Below are positions 46,371 through 58,570 of a stretch of DNA of 64,000 nucleotides, piece after piece (position 1 is the first letter of the stretch; each line of letters starts with the position of its first letter). The stretch is from Nageia nagi (taxonomy: Eukaryota; Pinophyta). The stretch is from contig JBITNC010000001.1 of NCBI GenBank assembly GCA_050084985.1, positions 58,714,001-58,778,000 on the forward strand. Direction: 5' to 3'. Position numbers and translations under genes: made by a program. The notes beneath the pieces were generated by a model. It worked only from the letters and a program-made list of their open reading frames with translations. It searched no databases and had not been told where the DNA came from.

Positions 46371-46662
46371 ATAGGAAAGCAACATTTCGATTTGGTGTGA
46401 CTAGGTCCATGAGCATTTGCATTCAGAAGGGGGGCCCACCAGCTGGCCGACATAGACGCATTCTTACATTAAAATCATATCATAAACAACATTGCATGTG
46501 AGAAAGGCCGACCACCTTGTTGTCACAAACATTCATTGTCCAAGTCCATTGCATCCATACAAAGGCATACAGATTTGCCAGGCATTGCATCCTTCTTGCA
46601 CCATGTCCGACATCTGTCAAAGTCCAGTCGTTACTAACTTGGTCTGTTTGTGCAGATTTTGA

Positions 46663-49600
46663 ATGGAGAAGATTAATTCTAGGTTGGGAAAAACCAGAGA
46701 GCTACAATTGGCTAGGCTGACTGATCGTAGTCAGATAGAGTTTATGAAGGAAAACCCTGAGGATCCCTTGAAACAAGCTAAATTCAAGAATAGTTTCATC
46801 AACATTGGGATACCAACTGGTCACATACTGACCTAATTCTGACACTCCAAGCAATTGGGGAGTTAGATAAGGTTCAGATCCTAAAAGAAGTGGTATGCAT
46901 GTCCAGAATAGCTATTGCCACTCTAATTCTCTTTGCTGTTCCTTTTCCCGAGCTATGCTATGAAGTAGGCAGGCATGCCAACTTCAAAGATCGAGCCCTT
47001 TACGACATCGATGGCAATAAGATCCTCGATTTCTCTCCACAGGGGATTGAGGAAGCCTTCAAATGGGGTAATGAGGGGATTGTTTATACGGAGAAAGATT
47101 CCTTGGAATACTATGAGAAATCTCCATGAGCCGTAGATCTCATCAGAAACTGGTTCAAGAATGAGAGCAAAGGATTTACAGGGAATAAGTTGCTGAATGC
47201 AAAAAGGTAACATTTCTACCCCAAAGTGCCCAGGATCATCAGCATGTTGTCCAGGGTCACTAGCAAAGAGGATGGCTTCAAATTCCAGAGGGAGTTTACC
47301 GGGTTCATTGCTGTGATAGGGAATTAGCAGAAAATCAGGTGGAGTAGAGTGATAAGTGATTCCCTCTTGTCCCAACTGGCCCACATTGGCTCCTCGAAGA
47401 AATTTTATATGAATTCCTATCTAGTTTTTCTCCTCCTCAATGGCAATAACAAAAAATTGGCCCACGTAGACGTTGAGATCTTGAACAATTCGGAGAAACC
47501 TGTATGGAGAGCCAATGGAATATCAAATTTACAAGGGGATAAAGGAGAGCAATGGTGAAGACGATATCCGATTCAGCTGTTGAGGCTATTCGGGGGAATG
47601 CAAATTACTTCCTGGAAGACTCCACACACCTACATTCGGGTCTATGGCTCTGAAGTCAGGCCATATCTCTTGCCCAAGTACGCCAACAATTGCCTCATCC
47701 TCATGGAATTTTGCAGGCAATTATTATTTTTGCATGAGAATGTATGGAAAAAGAAGAATGCTACAATGAATCTCCCCATATCAATGGGGGAATATACTTG
47801 CTCAACTTGGTAGGAGGCCAAGGAGATGGGCAATGAATTGTCTTACTATCATTTCAGTGAGGAGGCAACCTTCCACTACGATCTTGAAGGAAGGATTCAG
47901 TGTTTCTATAAACGGGGATTTAGAAATCTTGTAATCTATGAGCACCAACCTCTTGGAGACAAGGAGAGATATAGGAACAAGAGGGAGGATAAACAGATTC
48001 AGGAGGTTCACTAGATCCTAGTAGCTAGGGGATGAATTGATAGAAGAATTCAAAGCCTGAATGATCCTCGAGCCATCTCAGCTGATAAATCCACTTCCTT
48101 CTTGAGAGTGAGGAAACATAAGGGACGAATAGGAGAGCACGCCACTTTGGATGGGGTTAAGTCTGGGATTCACACCATTGTCAAAGAGATCACCAAAGAT
48201 GTAGCTATCATGAAAGAAACAGGGTATCCATATTTCCTGCTCCAACAACTTTAAGATTCCATCTTGAGGGACATCCCCATGATGCCTCTTGTACCTGTCC
48301 AGATTGAGAATCCTTTGGCTCTCTTGAACCTCTTGACACTCGTCGAGGAACACACAATAAACAAATTCCCAGAGCCCATTGAGGCTAAAACCCAGGAGAA
48401 TGTTCTCATTGCAAACCAACATGCAAACCCTAACCCTCAAGCTCATCTTCCGATTCTGAGACATCCTCTAGTTCGCATGAATCACGTTCAAAAGGAGAGA
48501 CTGAAAAGGAGCACGAGGATGGCGAAGAATCGTACACCAAAATAGAGGATACCCAAATTGTGGACATAGAAGGAGAATTTGAGACAGAGGAGATTGGCGA
48601 GGCTTTGCCTACAGGGTTGACATCTGCGAAGCAGGTTGCTTCTTCAGAATCTGCCACTCCATGAAGGAAGAGAAGGTTGTCCCTCAGGAAGGAGACTTCT
48701 CGAACGACCCCTAGCAAGCCTTCAAAGCTAAGCAAAACTTCTGCAAATAGAGATGGGGGAGATGAGGAAGATAAAGGTGAAAGTGAGGAGCAAAGAAAGA
48801 AAAGAAAGCAACAAGAACATGGTAGTTACAGGTTATCGAGAAGTAAGGAGAAACCAGCTGAAGCAAAGAGCCAACAGTTGAGAATTGAAGAAATCCGTAG
48901 GGAGTCTGTTCCAACAAATATAGACACCACTTTGGCCAATGTTGCAACTAGCTCAGGACCACATAAAGAATATGACTTTGATATCGATGCGATCATCAAA
49001 GACCTTCAGATAAGCTATAAGAGTGATGATGATGAATCAAGCCAAAGGAGGGAAAATATGTCAGCAAACTACCTGATCGAAGAAATAGATACTTTTGTGT
49101 CGATAAAAAATGATAAAGTGATCATTAACAAATGTTATTAATTACAATGTGGATGAGATGGTCCATACCGAGGAGTTCAAAGTAAAGAAGATTGGGTGGG
49201 TTGGACGCAAGCACACTATTAATTACAATGTGGATGAGATGGTCAGATAAGGGATTGTGAGGGAGAACACGGTCAAGGAACTAAAGAAGGATTTGGATCG
49301 GAAGAATAAGTTGGTGAAAGAGATACTGCCAAGATGACCATTGAAGATATTAAAGTGCGTACCTCACCAAACATCGGCATAACTTCAACCAAGGAGACTT
49401 TGATTAACGTAGTAATGAAGGTGGTCAATGAGCTCTCGCTCTGGCTAGTCTTCCTTACAGACGAACAAAAGATAGAGGAGAATACGACAGCGACTATCTC
49501 CCAGCTACTGCATGACTTTCAAAATCATGAGCAGGCTATCTAAAACATCAAAAGATCATCCGAAGGACAGCCTAGTCTAGTGTATACTGTCAGGAATTTA

Positions 49601-50049
49601 CCTATCACCCACATTGTTTAAGGTTCGCTGTAGGGGAATGTGCCAATCTCATGCAGGCAAGGATCGAATTGATGTTCACCTTGACTTTTCAGATGAACTA
49701 GTTCGTGCAGCCAATCAGCTTTATAAATGAAAATGGAAGTGCGAGTTGAGGTGAGCTCATGGCACAAGAAGTTCGAAACGTTATAAGGGAGCTCATCTTC
49801 ATGAAGGATGTGAATTTGCTGAGAGTGCTAACCCACATTGAGAATCAACAAAATTTGGCCATCTTGAAATTTCAAATGGAGGCCACCTCTTAGTTCATCC
49901 TTGACTTCCACAACAAAAAGGATGAGGAGTTGTCGGGTGCGCTCATTGTAGGACTCGCCAAGGCCAAGGCCTTCTTTGATGACAAGTCTCACGGGATTCC
50001 AGAGGACATCTTTGCTGCTGCCCACGCTACCGGTCCTACAGATGAATGA
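46663..50049 (+). pseudogene. module ORF, copy B
   Basis: The frame opens MEKINSRLGKTRELQLARLT and continues DRSQIEFMKENPEDPLKQAK. The sequence just before it (TTGGTCTGTTTGTGCAG) looks like a 3' splice site, so a leader intron is possible. Conserved blocks shared with A and C are PFPELCYEV, NKILDFSPQGIEEAF, IRWSRVISD..LSQLAHIGSS, KFYMNSYLVFLLLNGNN, TYIRVYGSEVRPYLLPKYAN and FLHENVWKKKNATMNLPISM with GEY. Then come ELSYYHFSEEATFHYDLEG (C: ELAYYNFTIEQTVEYYDPEG), a charged Ser/Glu/Lys-rich middle and a C-terminal tail ending AFFDDKSHGIPEDIF. Stops near 46830, 47130 and 48010 and several frameshifts break it. There is a local duplication of ATTAATTACAATGTGGATG (49137 and 49219). Function unknown. 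Confidence 0.7.
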
Positions 50050-50101
50050 TTGGATAAATGCATAGTTTTATTTTCTGTTAAATTTTTTTAAAATTTTGCA
50101 T

Positions 50102-51380
50102 TGTGATGGATGAGTTTTTGCTCCCACAGTTGCGAAAAAGACTTTTAATTTGATAGATAGATAAAATTTGATATGATCGGGTGTGATCAGATACTGATGT
50201 GACATTGATCGATGTTGTTTAACTGCAGTTTCTCTTTTTGTTGATGGTTTTTGTGTGTTTCGATATAGTATTAGGGTTGCATGGTTGTTTAGGGAAACTC
50301 TATAATTAATGTTAGGGCAATGCTTCATTTAATGAAGTTGTTAGACGCATACTATAAGTAGCCCTAATCGGGTCATTTTTGAAATATACGAAGATAGATA
50401 CATGGAGAAGCACATATAGATGGATATGCAGAGATAGAGATATTGTAATCTCCTCCATGAGCTGAATGCAAATCTTCTGAGGATCTTACTTTTTGGAGTT
50501 GAGTTTTCCATAGCATGTATGTATGATTTATCATTTTGGGAAACTTTGTTATTAAAGCAAGTGTGATTGTTTATTTCATGGGATTGTAGATGCGCATATG
50601 GCATGAAATAAGTGTCGTATCATTTATGCATTTACAAGCATTTTCTTTGAAAGTCCAACATTTTAGGGAAAGATGATTGAATTCTTTTCTTAAATGGATG
50701 AATGATTGTTTCTGCAATCTGCATAAAGTCATAATATTTTGGAATTACTATGCTTTTATGATATTTGATTGGTTTTATCTGCTGAAAATGGACAACTGAG
50801 TGATTCACACATTTCACCTTCACATTTTCATATCGACCACTGCCCCATGCTCTCGCTTGGGAAAGATTTGGACCAAGTCATTTCCTCCCTTGCTTGATAA
50901 CTCCAGCAAAAATTCCTAATAAATCCGAAAGTAAAGCCCCAAACCCTTTACGGTGGTAAACAACCATCACTTATCCCACTATCAAATACCAAACCTACTT
51001 CATTCTTTACTTCATATCTCGACACTTCAAATACCATCATCCTTTTGCTTCAAGTACCATCATGTAGGCAACAAAAAATTGTGCAAGAAAGCCCAATAGG
51101 TCTGTAATTACTTTGTAAGTTAATCACCTCGAGCACATTCTTACTTGGGCCACTTCTGTGATAAAAGAACACCAATCACCAGGCCATCCGTTTAAAGTCA
51201 CGCGAAGCCCCTTTGAGCTTTGAAGATGCATAAACCTTGGGGTTAAAGTCCTTTCAAGTGGAGGTAAGTAACACTACCTCACTCATGGTGTTGTTTCCCA
51301 TAGGGGGGGGGGGAACAAAATCACGTCAATAGATGGCATCCTGCACGATGAGATGGCTATCGATAGAAATCCTTTACTCT
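50102..51380 (+). promoter_or_regulatory. module B second promoter block and R-U5-like region
   Basis: TGTGATGGATGAGTTTTTGC opens the block 53 bp after the stop of ORF B. It contains TTAGGGTTGC, GTTAGGGCAATGC and ACTATAAGTAGCCCTAAT (TATAAGTA at 50353-50360), as in D and A but more diverged. The rest up to 51380 has no ORF of note. Confidence 0.5.
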
Positions 51381-51390
51381 AACTTGCTAG

Positions 51391-51954
51391 AAGCTCATAT
51401 AAATTCATGAGAAGGATTTTTGTGAAGTTGAGTCCCTCATATGCACACGGTGTATTCTCGTGGGCATATGTAAGATTCCTGTTACAATCCCCTATCTATC
51501 CTAGAAGCTTGTTACATGGGGATGAAAATACACTCTCTACTCATTTCTGTGAAGACCAAAACAAGATCTTCGACCTTGGAATAAGAGAGATCTCTGTGTG
51601 GTAGTTTAGTGTACAGAGTAGATTAGTGTCAAAAATAAAAGAAAAGAAAAGAAGAGAACATTGAAGCCTATCCATTGGAACTTGTCATGAGAGTGACTGA
51701 GCTCAGGGACTTGTCCTTTTCTCCAAAGATTACACTTGGAACAAACACTTTGGATGAATATAATGTCCCTGGACCTGGATCGATAACGCAGGTGTCCTCA
51801 TTCGAATGACTAGTGAGAATTCACTCATTCTAATGAAACCGATGATGCAGCGTGAGTGACATGTTGACAGAGGCTCATACACTAAGGACGATGCATGTCA
51901 CTATGCATCTGGATTTTGTTTTCTAACTTTGTTTTGTTTTGTTTTTTTTTAGCT
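51391..51954 (+). other. short stretch between module B and the hAT element
   Basis: It contains a 65-codon frame (51407-51604) and a decayed frame near 51660-51800 (LELVMRVTELRDLSFSPKIT) that I do not recognise. It may be the internal region of the element that ends with module B. Confidence 0.3.
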
Positions 51955-54900
51955 ATAGTTTGTCCAAGGTTGGAAAACTCAGACTTGAGAATTACCCCGC
52001 CAAGAAAAATCTGGAGAGTACTTGGCAACTTGGAGAGTACTTGGCAAAAACTCGGTACGAAAACTCGGCAAAAAAAACACGAACATTTTATGAAAGAAAG
52101 CACAAAAACATATTTAAATATGAAATTAGAGAGCTTCAATGATCATTGATTATTTGTGACCATTAATGATCATCAAAAATAGTGAATACAAAAATGTATA
52201 TTGTATATAGTCATAACTCAAAAGTAAAGTAGTTCTAAACTTCTAAATAGTAAAATCTAAAGATTGCTGGTGCTGGAATAAAAACTGAGTCTAGACTCTA
52301 AGAGTCTAACTCTAAAGTTCTAAACTACTAGTGTTGCAATCAGTGCAATGGCCTCTTTCCCCTTGTTCCGGTCCTCTTATATGTCCCCGGCTCGTTCCTC
52401 ATAGCACGTGGTGGTGAAGGATGTGGCATTGGTACATCCTCGTCCCCAATAGAATGCTCAACCTCAGGTATGTACTCATCCTCGTCCTCATCCTCATACT
52501 CATCCTCATCCTCGGGCTCCACAAATTGTAGCTGCTACACTAGATGTACTTTCACTTGCTCTAGATGTACCTTCACCTGTTCTAGATGCATCTTCATCTG
52601 CTGCTTCCCTTTCAAGTTGCTCGATGTCCTCCTCGGTGAAGATGGGTTCCACATCTTCAGCGACCTAATCTACTAGTGGATCCATAGAATCAAGGTCAAT
52701 GGCATCATAGCAATCTGTACCCTCCACTTGTCTAACATGAAGACAAAGATTGTATTGGACGAACACAAGGTCATTCAGGTGCTGTTGGCTCAACTTGTTG
52801 CATCTCTTTGTGTGAACGCTCTCAAACATGGACCAATTGCGCTCACACCCAGAAGTGCTACAAGGCTAACTCAATATCTTCATCGCCATCCTTTGAAGAT
52901 TCGGACACCAACCACCATTATCTTTCCAACAACAATCTATGAGAAAGGAATTACAATTTCAAAAACTCAATCTAGCTTTTATAAAATACTAAATTACTAA
53001 TAGTAAAAAGAGAACACATTTATAATTTTATTGATTTTAGATTATTAGCTGGTCGCAAGGTGTTCCTTGACATTTTTACAAATAACTGAACAAAGAACCC
53101 TCCCTTCAGCCTTCTTGTAGGCTTGCATCTCTTCTGAAACAAGAGCCCTAAGGTTATCATCAGGGATCATCCTATCAATGCAAGTATAGAGGCCATCCAT
53201 AACCTCATTATCAGCCTCAAAATTATCAGTATAGAAAAACTTAAGGTTCAAGTAGTACCCCGCTGCATGTAGAGGTCGATGGAGATGATGGGCCCATCTC
53301 CTATCAATGATACTCTCAAGGGAATCCAATTTATTTCTGTTTCTTTTATACATACGTTGGACATCCCCATTTGCCCTATCCATGGCCTCATATAGATAGC
53401 CCATTAGCGTCAAATCACCATCTACAAGATGAAGAACCTTGACCCAAGGTTGTGTGACCTAAAGATCATTAAAAAAAACAAATTTAGATTTAGATAAAGA
53501 AAAATACAAACTACAAACTAAAACTTGAAAAATAAAAAAAACATAAAAGAAGACTACAAACTACAAGCTAAACCTTCAAGGCCTCATCAATGCCCTTCCA
53601 AAACAAGTCATCAAACACTAGCTTTTGGACCTTCTCCCCATCATCACTATGACGAAAAGAAGACTCCCTCCATTTATCACTAAGAAACATTTCTTAAGAG
53701 GAGGTTTTGCTTCAAAGAGGCTTTGTAATGCAAGAAAATTGGAGGCAAATCTAGTGATACCTGGATGAATGATCTCCTTGCCACCCGTGCTCTCTCATCA
53801 AACTAAGCACCCAAGTGTGGTTGTAGATGAATTTGGTAATTATTTTTGCTTCATCAACCACATTTTTAATCCATAAGAGCTTGCCCATGTACTCATCACA
53901 TGGGCTGCGCATGGGCTCCAAAATAAGGTTTTATACTTCCTCTCAAACATTTTACCTGCAGAAACATATGTTGAAGTGTTGTCCGTGACAACTTGGACAA
54001 CATTTTCCACATCCACTTCCAACACCACTTCCTCAAGCAATTTGAAAATCAGCGATGCATCTTTTATTTTATCGGATGCATCAATCGACTTCAAGAAGAC
54101 CATTGATCCACTTGATGCCACCATGACGTTGAGTTGTGTATTGTTCTTTGTATCTGTCCATCCATCTGACATAATAGTGTATCCATGTTTGCGCCAATTC
54201 TTTCTTTGCTCATCTACTATGGCACTTGTGGTAAGTATTGCATCCTCAAGCAAAGGACCACTGTAATCCTTTGCGATAGGGGCCTTCATCTCTCTTCCAA
54301 CATTGATAAATGCATTCACCATGGTTGCCCAATAAGGACTACTTGCAACATTAAAAGGAATGTTGCAATAGTACCAAAAATTTGCAGTTGCTTTTCGGGC
54401 TGCTTGGATTTTATCTTTTCCCCATGATGTAGTGTCAAGGCAAGGTTGTGCCTCTGTAGGAGGAACAAAGAAACCTTCCATGGTTTTATGCCTCATTGAA
54501 CTTGGAAGTGTTGAATTTTCATTTGGATCTGAACATGGATTTTGGGCAAAGAAAGAATTTGACACTGAATCTTCAAAGCTCATGTTCCCCCCAATCCCTA
54601 CACCAACTGCCATCTTGGTCTTTTGCTTTTCTACTTTTTGTGAGGATGTAGCAAGTAAAGCTTGCATCTCACGTATAATCTCGGTAGGTGTAGTAGGAAA
54701 AAGTGCTACATCTTTATCTAGTATCCTTGCAAGATGGTATTTTAATCTATTGATACCACCACTATAAGGTCTTTTGCAAAAATTGCAAATCACTTGACTT
54801 GCAAGATTACCCTTTGTGCCATACTTCCAAGCAATATTTGTTCCTGGTGCTTGAGGAGGAGGTGCATTCAAATGGACATCATCTTCATGTTCCAGTGGAA

Positions 54901-55480
54901 AGTGAAAAAACGTAAAATTCTTATAAAAAACTCTATAAACCTTAACCCTAATTTACAAATAAAAATCACAAAATATTCCAAAAATAACAATACCGTTTTG
55001 AAGTATGGGCATTAGCATTAACATACAAAGGAAAAAAAAAATTCCATGGTGAAATTGAAAAAAAAAATTCCATGGTGAAATTAAAAAAAAAAAAAGCCAA
55101 AAACCCTACCTTTTCAAATGCACAATGATAATTAAAAAACACACAACCGGATCACAAGCTCTTGAGAAATCTGCGGTGAAATGCGAAAAATCCATGATGA
55201 AGCTCTTTAGATTGATGTTGAACCTTCGAATCTTCAAAAACTAACCTAAAGAGCAAAAACAATGAGCAAAGTGGAGAAAAAAACCACACTGGGAATGAAA
55301 TAGGCAGATTAGCCTCATTAGAGGGGCTGATTATCTTAAAAAATGCGAAATCCAGCTCTGTTTTAAAGTAGCCGAGTACTCGCCGGATTCTCGCGAGTTT
55401 CCTGGCTGGTTACTCATCGGTTACGTGCCATTACTCGGTAGTCCCGAGTTTCACCCCCCCGTACTTGGCAGGCTTCCGAC
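51955..55480 (-). mobile_element. hAT DNA transposon, degenerate
   Basis: A minus-strand hAT transposase gene is flanked by sequence rich in CTCGG/CGAG words on both sides: CTTGGAGAGTACTTGGC and AAAACTCGG at 52010-52070, and GCCGAGTACTCGCCGG and ACTCGGTAGTCCCGAG at 55368-55450. These look like hAT subterminal repeats. The ends are approximate (GGTTGGAAAACTC on the left; GTGAAACTCGGG, preceded by GTACGGGGGG, on the right strand complement). I could not identify an 8-bp target duplication. Confidence 0.7.
52325..54871 (-). pseudogene. hAT transposase (BED finger, DUF659-type core, hAT C-terminal dimer)
   Basis: The first open part (54871-53840, 343 codons) has a BED-type zinc finger (CNFCKRPYSGGINRLKYHLA) at residues 33-52, then the transposase core with VASSPYWATMVNAF, SDGWTDTKNNTQLNV and NVVQVVTDNTSTYVSAG, ending FWSPCAAHV. 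A frameshift near 53905 follows; the next frame gives YMGKLLWIKNVVDEAK. An exon pair is separated by an intron at about 53461-53573 (donor AAG-GTTTAG, acceptor CTTTAG-GTC). The following exon (to 53045) has LMGYLYEAMDRANGD and DRRWAHHLHRPLHAAGYYLN. The C-terminal dimerisation motif ERNWSMFESVHTKR is at about 52800-52850, followed by an acidic tail near 52560-52340. Frameshifts and at least one stop make it inactive. Confidence 0.9.
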
Positions 55481-55789
55481 TTGCGGTTTCTTGCGCATTT
55501 TCCTTCACTGGTTTTGGCTTCCATAGCATGCCCCAAAGTTTTAGGAAATTTGGGACGCTCAAATTTTGGCAAGGAGTCGTTTAATAGGAGTGATTAAGCC
55601 GGCTATGTGCTGAGACCAAAAAGGCGTTGGGGACCAGAATCAATGAAGGGTGATCAACATTGGACCTTTGGGGGCAATGGATCGAATTTTGGCTAAGGCA
55701 TGATTGAGCGCATATCCGAGAGGATATAACACCCATGTCCCCTCTCGACTTGCGTTGTGTCTCTAGAGGGTTCGGATGACCGTTCCAAG

Positions 55790-56560
55790 CAGCAACAAGC
55801 AAATTTGACGAAGTCCGAAACATCCCTCACCTTGGCGCAAGTCAAAAGGAAGACAAACTCCTTGTCTCATTCGGGATATGCGCTCAACCCGTACATGCTT
55901 TCCTTGCGCAAGTGTGGCCCAAGACACCTCCCATGACTCACCTCGGACTTGCGCCAACTTCACAGGGTTTCCAGAAGATGCTTTCGAGCAACAATAATGA
56001 AATTCGACTAAGTCTAGAACATGTCTTCCTTGGGCACATGATCGAATGAGGATGACTTTCATATCTCTTGGAGGACTTGTGTCGAACTAAAGAGCATATT
56101 TCGGGCGCATGTCCAAGGCAAGACACCAGCCTTGTCCTCCCTGGGACTTGCGCTCCCGCGCATCGATGAACTTCAAGACACACCATGTGACCCCTAGGAG
56201 ACCTGCGCCAAGCCTGTATGCCCTCTTCCAGCACAAGTGCACATCAAGACAGGGTTGGTGACCTCTCTCAGACTTGTGCTAGCCTTCTAGGAGCATCAAG
56301 GGAGTATTTTGAGCAACAAAGGAAAAAATTGGCTGAGTGTTGAGCATCCTCCCTTTGGGCGCAAGTCAGGAGGAGGACAAACACCATGACCCCTTCCACA
56401 TTTGCACTAGGTTCACATCTCTCATCTTTGGCATAAGTGTAGCAGGAGACAACATGCTGATCTCCCCTCACGCATGCGTTGTCCTTGTCTGCCCTCATCC
56501 CTAGCGCAAATCCGGACCAAGACACCTCTTTTGTCCCTCAGAACACTTGCACCAGCCTCC
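55790..56560 (+). repeat. hairpin array of module D' (about 8 units)
   Basis: The same units as in D, in the same order, with some better arm pairs. An example is about 55903-55960, where TTGCGCAAGTGT pairs with GGACTTGCGCCAA. It differs from D by a few small deletions (for example in the unit near 56150). Confidence 0.75.
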
Positions 56561-56826
56561 AAGGAGCCAGCCGACCTCGAGTTGTGTACCCGAATGCCTA
56601 GAAAACCACACAATCCCCAGGCACTTGAAGGCTTTTCCCCAGAAAACCCTAGAAATATCTAGAAAAGGGGGTAAACCAGCCTTCATTTCTACACACCAAC
56701 ATTTCTCCCTCCTTGTGAACTCACATGAGCATTGAAACTAAGACCCCTTGAAACCCTTCTAGAAGACAAGCCAAGGATTTCCTTATCTCCCTTCGCTAAG
56801 ACACTTGAGGCACCACTCTATGTCCA

Positions 56827-57282
56827 ATGGTAGAGATGAATTCTAAGACACAGGGGGAAGAGATCAAGTTGGAGAGGGTAGGGACCATTGATGAGGCCCC
56901 GCCAAAGATAGAGCTCACCTTTGATCTTGCATCTTCAATGAGTGCATTGGATGAGGATCCTAGCCAGAGGGTGAAGGATGAGTCCACAAAGACGCACCAT
57001 GTGAGTTGGTTTGTCTTCAAGGTCAGCAACACGTTGTTTGTGACCAGAGTCTTCCTGGACAAGGATCCGAAGAAATCCCAAGACTTGGAGACTCAGACAT
57101 TGAAGGCAAACATTGGTGAAGTCAAGACCACTGGGGTAGAGCGGATCAGAGACATCACCAGGCTAGTTAAGGAGCTGGAGGAGAACCACAAGAAGACGAT
57201 CCCTGAAGAGGAGATCATACTCCTTAAGCCACGACATCCACAAGAGGGAAGACCACTCAAGAACAAGCATGCCTGGAACTAG
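56827..57282 (+). CDS. short ORF of module D' (151 codons, unrecognised)
   Basis: This is the more complete of the two D-type ORFs. It opens MVEMNSKTQGEEIKLE, reads GTIDEAPPKIELTFD and SMSALDEDPSQRVKDES, then FVFKVSNTLFVTRVFLDKDP, and has a helical, charged C-terminal third (VERIRDITRLVKELEENHKK, then EEEIILLKP). Compared with D it retains about 10 residues lost there (ERIRDITRLV region) and has Gln where D has a stop. After PHPQEG it shifts frame relative to D and ends at 57282. It could be a reduced form of the module protein; function unknown. Confidence 0.4.
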   Translation: MVEMNSKTQGEEIKLERVGTIDEAPPKIELTFDLASSMSALDEDPSQRVKDESTKTHHVSWFVFKVSNTLFVTRVFLDKDPKKSQDLETQTLKANIGEVKTTGVERIRDITRLVKELEENHKKTIPEEEIILLKPRHPQEGRPLKNKHAWN

Positions 57283-57439
57283 CAAGTGTAGATGACTCCA
57301 AGATAGATGCCACGGATGAACGAGCAGCTATTGGACTCATGAATGCTAGTTGATGGAAGCCGTTGCATCCTGGATGCAATATTTTGATTTTTATTTCATT
57401 TTTGCGTAAATCAATATTTTGGATCTCAAACTTTAGAAA

Positions 57440-57610
57440 TTTTGTTAAAGCCTTGTGATGGATGAGGATTTGCTCCCACAAGTGTTGGACTAAATTTGGT
57501 GCTGCCATGTGGCACATTTTTGATTGGATCGACGATATTTTTGTAATTTTATGTTAGTTAGGGTTAGGGCAACACTTAGGGTTGCCTTGCAAACTATAAA
57601 TAGTCCTAGA
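57440..57610 (+). promoter_or_regulatory. TTAGGG-rich promoter block with TATA box, module D'
   Basis: TGTGATGGATGAGGATTTGC, CCATGTGGCAC, TTAGGGTTAGGGCAACAC and ACTATAAATAGTCC (TATAAATA at 57595-57602), as in module D. Confidence 0.65.
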
Positions 57611-58570
57611 GGGCTCATTAGTGCGGGAGGAGGAATTTTGAGAATGGAACTTGTTGGGATGGAAACCTTTCCTACCGATCTGTAATCACCTTTGCACGAT
57701 CGGGACGGGGAAAACACCCAACTTTTAGGTGAGATAGCGTAACTTACCTTTTGAAAGGACTAAAACCCCAAGGTTTGTTCGTGTTCTTATTGAAGTTACA
57801 CAATTTTATATGGTTCAGGGGAACGAACTCAACTGGTTTGATAGAGGTAAAGGTTGTTAACTCACGTTTTTTTAGGGACAAGGTGTTTTTGCGATGACTG
57901 AAAGTTGCTTTGGTTTTGTAAAAAAAGAATGCAAGAAAGATGAAAATAAGCAAATAAAAGGTGAGAATGATCCAATATTGGTTAGATCACAAGATGATCG
58001 CCACAACAAAACAGTCTAAAATAAGACATTTTCTAATCGATCATGAAGTTTTCATTCATTCAATCTAGTTCAAAGTAAATGACTTTTGTCCAATTAGGTT
58101 TGAATCTAGAGCATAGGGCAGGACCGATTGTCAGTATTCTACGAACGAGACCGATGCAATCAAAAGAACTTAGCGTAGAATTTGTGCTTTTGGAACCAGG
58201 TTTGAATGAAAGCTTCAAATAGGGTATAGAAAAGAAATAGTTTCAGAATACATTTGTTTCAATGTGGAAGAGGCAAATGATGGCAAACTTAAAGCAATTC
58301 GAAATATTTTTAGAAATTTGAACAACTATTTTTTCCTAAAACTCTCAAGTTTTCAAGGAACGAAACAAAAATGTTTGAATCATGAGAGAAGGCCACAAAA
58401 TAAATCCCATTCACCACTCCACCAATGACAAATCACTTGAGAAATTGAGTCACCACTTTGTATTAGCATTTAAAAAAGTTAATAAAACTTTCCACAATTT
58501 TCTTTTTTTACAAAAATTTTGAACTTTTTCTCCAAATTTTCATTCTCCCTAAAAGTGACCCCATAGGGTC

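Larger units (their letters stand above)
44640..51390 (+). mobile_element. module B: hairpin array, large ORF, second TATA, R-U5-like
   Basis: Order: hairpin array (44700-46370), ORF B (46663-50049), TGTGATGGATGAG block with TATA box 2 (50353), and about 1 kb of R-U5-like sequence. That sequence shares words with A near its end (TTAAAGTCCTTTCAAGTGGAGG against ATAAAGTCCTTTTCAAATGGAGG) and reaches a weak primer-site match, TTGCTAGAAGC, at about 51381. A run of 11 G lies at 51303-51313. No TGTTGTG start is visible on the left. B is clearly diverged from A in array sequence and promoter. Confidence 0.5.
55509..57651 (+). mobile_element. module D': direct repeat of module D, cut by module C
   Basis: It matches 27755-29900 in order and orientation over about 2.14 kb: degenerate start TGGTTTTGGCTTCC..GCATGCCCC, hairpin array (55790-56560), short ORF, TTAGGG block and TATA box (57595). 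By eye the two copies are roughly 90% identical. Homology to D stops after GAGAATGGAACT at 57651, where module C begins. D' could be the partner LTR of D or a separate copy. Confidence 0.65.

Noticed and set aside
51303-51313. Run of 11 G as a polypurine tract
   Set aside because: No LTR start follows it; it sits inside the R-U5-like part of module B.
52340-52522. Acidic Glu/Asp repeat ORF as a separate protein
   Set aside because: It lies at the 3' end of the hAT transposase and is its tail in a shifted frame.
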